A DNA stretch of 64,000 bases from an uncultured Oscillospiraceae bacterium (GTDB lineage Bacteria; Bacillota; Clostridia; Oscillospirales; Ruminococcaceae), in contig CAKSKU010000015.1 in the NCBI GenBank assembly GCA_934465295.1, forward strand, positions 1-64,000. Reading direction: 5' to 3'. A model generated the notes under the pieces. It saw only the letters and a list, made by a program, of their open reading frames with translations, ran no database searches and had not been told where the DNA came from. Positions 61,723-64,000 of the stretch are shown here, in pieces; the first letter of the stretch is position 1; the number at the start of each line of letters is the position of its first letter. The translations under genes and the position numbers were made by a program.

Positions 61723-62903
61723 GCATTATCGGAATCGGAATGGACGGCGAAAAAACACTCACTGCAGAAGCACTTTCGGCGATAAAAAATGCCGATATCC
61801 TCATCGGTGCAAGTCGAATGACAGCACCGTTCGATAGCCTTGAAAAGCCGACATTCCTCAGCTGGAAAAGTGAAGAGATAGCTGCATTTCTGCACAATGA
61901 AAAGTACGAAAATGCAGCGGTGCTGATGTCGGGCGACTGCGGTTTTTACAGCGGTGCGGAGAAGCTTCTCGGACTTATTGAAGATATCGAAAGCGAAGTA
62001 ATAAGCGGCATTTCCTCGCCCGTTTATTTCTGCTCGAAAATAAAAAAGCCGTGGAAAAATATGAAGTTTGTCAGCCTGCACGGAGAAAATGCAAGCATCG
62101 TCCGAAACGTCAGACGGAATGAATTTTGCTTCTTTCTGCTCGGCGGAGAAGTCACTCCTGCGAAGCTTTGTCAGCGGCTTTGCGAATACAAAATGGGCGA
62201 AGCAAAAATTTACATCGGCGAAAATTTAGCTTCGGAAAATGAGCGGATCTTTATGGGAAAAGCATCCGAATTTACCGATATTTCGCTTGGAAAGCTGACC
62301 GTTGCGGTCACGGAAAATCCCGACTTTGAAAAGGGGACAGCAACAGGTATTCCCGATGAAAACTTCACCCGAGGAAAAGTTCCTATGACGAAATCGGAAG
62401 TCCGAAGCACGGTAATTTCAAAGCTTGAACTGAGCAGGAACGGCGTGTGCTGGGACGTTGGCTGCGGAACGGGTTCGGTGTCGGTCGAAGCGGCTCTGCA
62501 ATGCTTTGACGGGAAAGTCTATGCTGTCGATAAGAACCCCGAAGCGGCAGAACTTACCCGTGAAAATGCGCTGAAATTCGGCTGTGACAATATCGAGATC
62601 ATAAGCGGAATTGCGCCCGAAGAGTTGGTTGTTCTTCCTGCGCCCGACAGCGTTTTTATAGGCGGTTCGAGCGGCAAAATAAGCGAAATAACTGACATTG
62701 CATTTGAAAAAAATGCTAACGCTGTTATCGTTGTGACGGCAGTTTCGCTTGAAACGCTGAATGACGCTGTTGCGGCATTTGAGCAGTATGGAATCGAACC
62801 CGAGATCGTTCAGCTTGCCGTTACAAGAACGAAGAAAATCGGCTCACACACGATGCTTTCTGCGGAAAATCCCGTGTTCATAATAAGAGGTAAAAAGCGA
62901 TGA
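61716..62903 (+). CDS. cbiET: Fused cobalt-precorrin-7 C5/C15 methyltransferase-decarboxylase CbiET
   Basis: A 395-residue natural fusion. Residues 1 to about 195 are the CbiE tetrapyrrole methylase (IIGIGMDGEKTLTAEALSAI, then LMSGDCGFYSGAEKLL). Residues about 220-395 are the CbiT Rossmann methyltransferase with WDVGCGTGSVSVEAA and FIGGSSGKISEI. The two domains methylate C5 and C15 and decarboxylate the acetate side chain at C12, the CobL-like arrangement. GGAG precedes the start within cbiJ. Confidence 0.93.
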   Translation: MVSIIGIGMDGEKTLTAEALSAIKNADILIGASRMTAPFDSLEKPTFLSWKSEEIAAFLHNEKYENAAVLMSGDCGFYSGAEKLLGLIEDIESEVISGISSPVYFCSKIKKPWKNMKFVSLHGENASIVRNVRRNEFCFFLLGGEVTPAKLCQRLCEYKMGEAKIYIGENLASENERIFMGKASEFTDISLGKLTVAVTENPDFEKGTATGIPDENFTRGKVPMTKSEVRSTVISKLELSRNGVCWDVGCGTGSVSVEAALQCFDGKVYAVDKNPEAAELTRENALKFGCDNIEIISGIAPEELVVLPAPDSVFIGGSSGKISEITDIAFEKNANAVIVVTAVSLETLNDAVAAFEQYGIEPEIVQLAVTRTKKIGSHTMLSAENPVFIIRGKKR

Positions 62904-64000
62904 AAAGGATCATCATCGGCGGCACGAACAGCGGCTGCGGAAAAACGACAGTGACCTGCGCAGTTTTACAGGCACTCGTCAACAGAAAAATGCGTGTTGC
63001 ATCGTTCAAGTGCGGTCCCGATTACATCGACCCGATGTTCCACGAGAAAATAATCGGCACATCGGCATTCAATCTCGACAGCTTTTTCTGCGATGACAAC
63101 ACGCTGAAATATCTGCTCTGCGAAAACGGCGGCAGTGCGGATATTTCCGTTATCGAGGGCGTAATGGGCTTCTATGACGGTGCAAACGGCAGAGGTTCGG
63201 CATACTCCGTTTCCGAAATAGCCGAAACGCCTGCGGTCATCGTCATCGGCTGCAAGGGAATGAGTGACTCCATCGGTGCAGTGATGAAAGGCTTCCTCGA
63301 ATACAAAAAGCCGAACAATATAATCGGATTTATCTTCAATCAACTGCCCGAAAAGCTTGCGGAGAAAGCGGAGAGCCTTTGCCGTGAGCTTGGAACGGAG
63401 TATTTCGGGTTCATTCCGAAGAACGATCTGACGTTTGAAAGCCGTCACCTCGGACTTGTCACGGCGGACGAAATTTCGGACATAAAGGAAAAATTATCAC
63501 GGCTCGGCGAGCTTGCGGAGAAAGATCTGAAGCTTGATAAGCTGCTCGGATCTGCGGAAAGTCCGCTGCCGAAGTTCACTCCTCCGAGCCTGCCGAAAAT
63601 AAGCGAACGCCCCGTTATCGCAGTTGCAAAGGACAGTGCGTTCTGCTTCATTTATGCCGATAATATTTCACTTTTGCGAAAGCTCGGCTGTGAAATAGAG
63701 TATTTTTCACCGCTTTATGATAAAGCCGTTCCCAAAAATGCGGACGGACTTATCCTTTGCGGCGGCTACCCCGAATTATATGCGGAAAAGCTTGCGGAAA
63801 ACAAGGCTATGCTTGAAAATATCCGTGAAATGATTCGGTCGGGGATTCCGACAATTGCCGAGTGCGGCGGCTTTATGTATCTTCACGAAACGCTGGAGGA
63901 CAGCGGCGGCAGCGAGCATAAGCTTGTCGGGATAATTGACGGAAAGGCTTACAAAACGCCGAAGCTGACACGTTTCGGCTATGTGAAAATAACTGCGGAA
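62900..64000 (+). CDS. cbiA: Cobyrinate a,c-diamide synthase CbiA, truncated by window end
   Basis: The first 367 codons of CbiA remain open to the last base of the window; the full protein is usually about 450 residues. It starts with ATG 62900 overlapping the cbiET stop (ATGA). The ATP site KRIIIGGTNSGCGKTT, FKCGPDYIDPMFH and IEGVMGFYDG are intact. The C-terminal glutamine amidotransferase domain begins near residue 245 with its nucleophile Cys in AECGGFMYL near residue 321. It amidates the a and c side chains using glutamine and ATP. Confidence 0.93.
   Translation, partial: MKRIIIGGTNSGCGKTTVTCAVLQALVNRKMRVASFKCGPDYIDPMFHEKIIGTSAFNLDSFFCDDNTLKYLLCENGGSADISVIEGVMGFYDGANGRGSAYSVSEIAETPAVIVIGCKGMSDSIGAVMKGFLEYKKPNNIIGFIFNQLPEKLAEKAESLCRELGTEYFGFIPKNDLTFESRHLGLVTADEISDIKEKLSRLGELAEKDLKLDKLLGSAESPLPKFTPPSLPKISERPVIAVAKDSAFCFIYADNISLLRKLGCEIEYFSPLYDKAVPKNADGLILCGGYPELYAEKLAENKAMLENIREMIRSGIPTIAECGGFMYLHETLEDSGGSEHKLVGIIDGKAYKTPKLTRFGYVKITAE

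Overview
The window looks like a chromosome segment of a gut Ruminococcus-type bacterium (Firmicutes, Clostridia, Oscillospiraceae). This is inferred from the gene content: a secreted GH5 cellulase, very large secreted beta-repeat proteins, a Bce-type antimicrobial-peptide module, the anaerobic (cbi) cobalamin route, GGAGG-type ribosome binding sites, and many promoters close to TTGACA/TTGAAA-N17-TATAAT. No species can be named from sequence alone. No tRNA, rRNA, CRISPR array, phage or transposase was seen.

Layout. (1) 1-565: AT-rich dispersed repeats and a promoter. (2) 566-5979 (+): a two-component system with an intramembrane-sensing kinase, a BceAB-type ABC transporter, a 48-residue membrane peptide too short for usual gene callers, and a GT51 peptidoglycan glycosyltransferase. 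(3) 6035-7555 (-): a HEAT-repeat-like protein. (4) 7653-16492 (+): a consensus promoter before a short interrupted ORF, then blaI/blaR1-like genes followed by three lipoproteins and one membrane-anchored secreted protein. (5) 16646-19210 (+): a TetM-like ribosomal GTPase fused to a YacP/Rae1-like NYN nuclease domain. (6) 19215-19722: a MITE-like element with about 55-bp terminal inverted repeats. (7) 19725-29750 (-): an SDR reductase and a 3028-residue secreted repeat protein. (8) 30310-32167 (+): marR-MATE efflux operon.

(9) 32213-42617 (-) is the most unusual part. It is a phospho-signalling island with two membrane Ser/Thr kinases that carry extracellular leucine-rich repeats (LRR), a secreted GH5 cellulase with a C-terminal LRR of the same family, a cytosolic FHA protein, two PP2C phosphatases, a membrane protein with a trypsin-like protease outside and an FHA domain inside, and an HTH protein. 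Both kinase genes have the same promoter design: an ATGCA-N4-TGCAT palindrome at identical distance from an extended -10. A plausible reading is an LRR-receptor-kinase pathway linking an extracellular or plant-fibre cue to FHA-mediated signalling and proteolysis.

(10) 40021-43300: two blocks of tandem repeats around the second kinase unit. (11) 43318-64000+ (+): a cobalamin-riboswitch-controlled operon of 18 tightly packed genes. It encodes two BtuFCD-type importers, the CbiK chelatase, a CobN/ChlI/ChlD-type chelatase, an unknown lipoprotein, then cbiD, cbiF, cbiG, cbiH, cbiJ, cbiET and the start of cbiA, which runs off the window. Uptake and anaerobic corrin-ring synthesis are thus likely repressed together by cobalamin.
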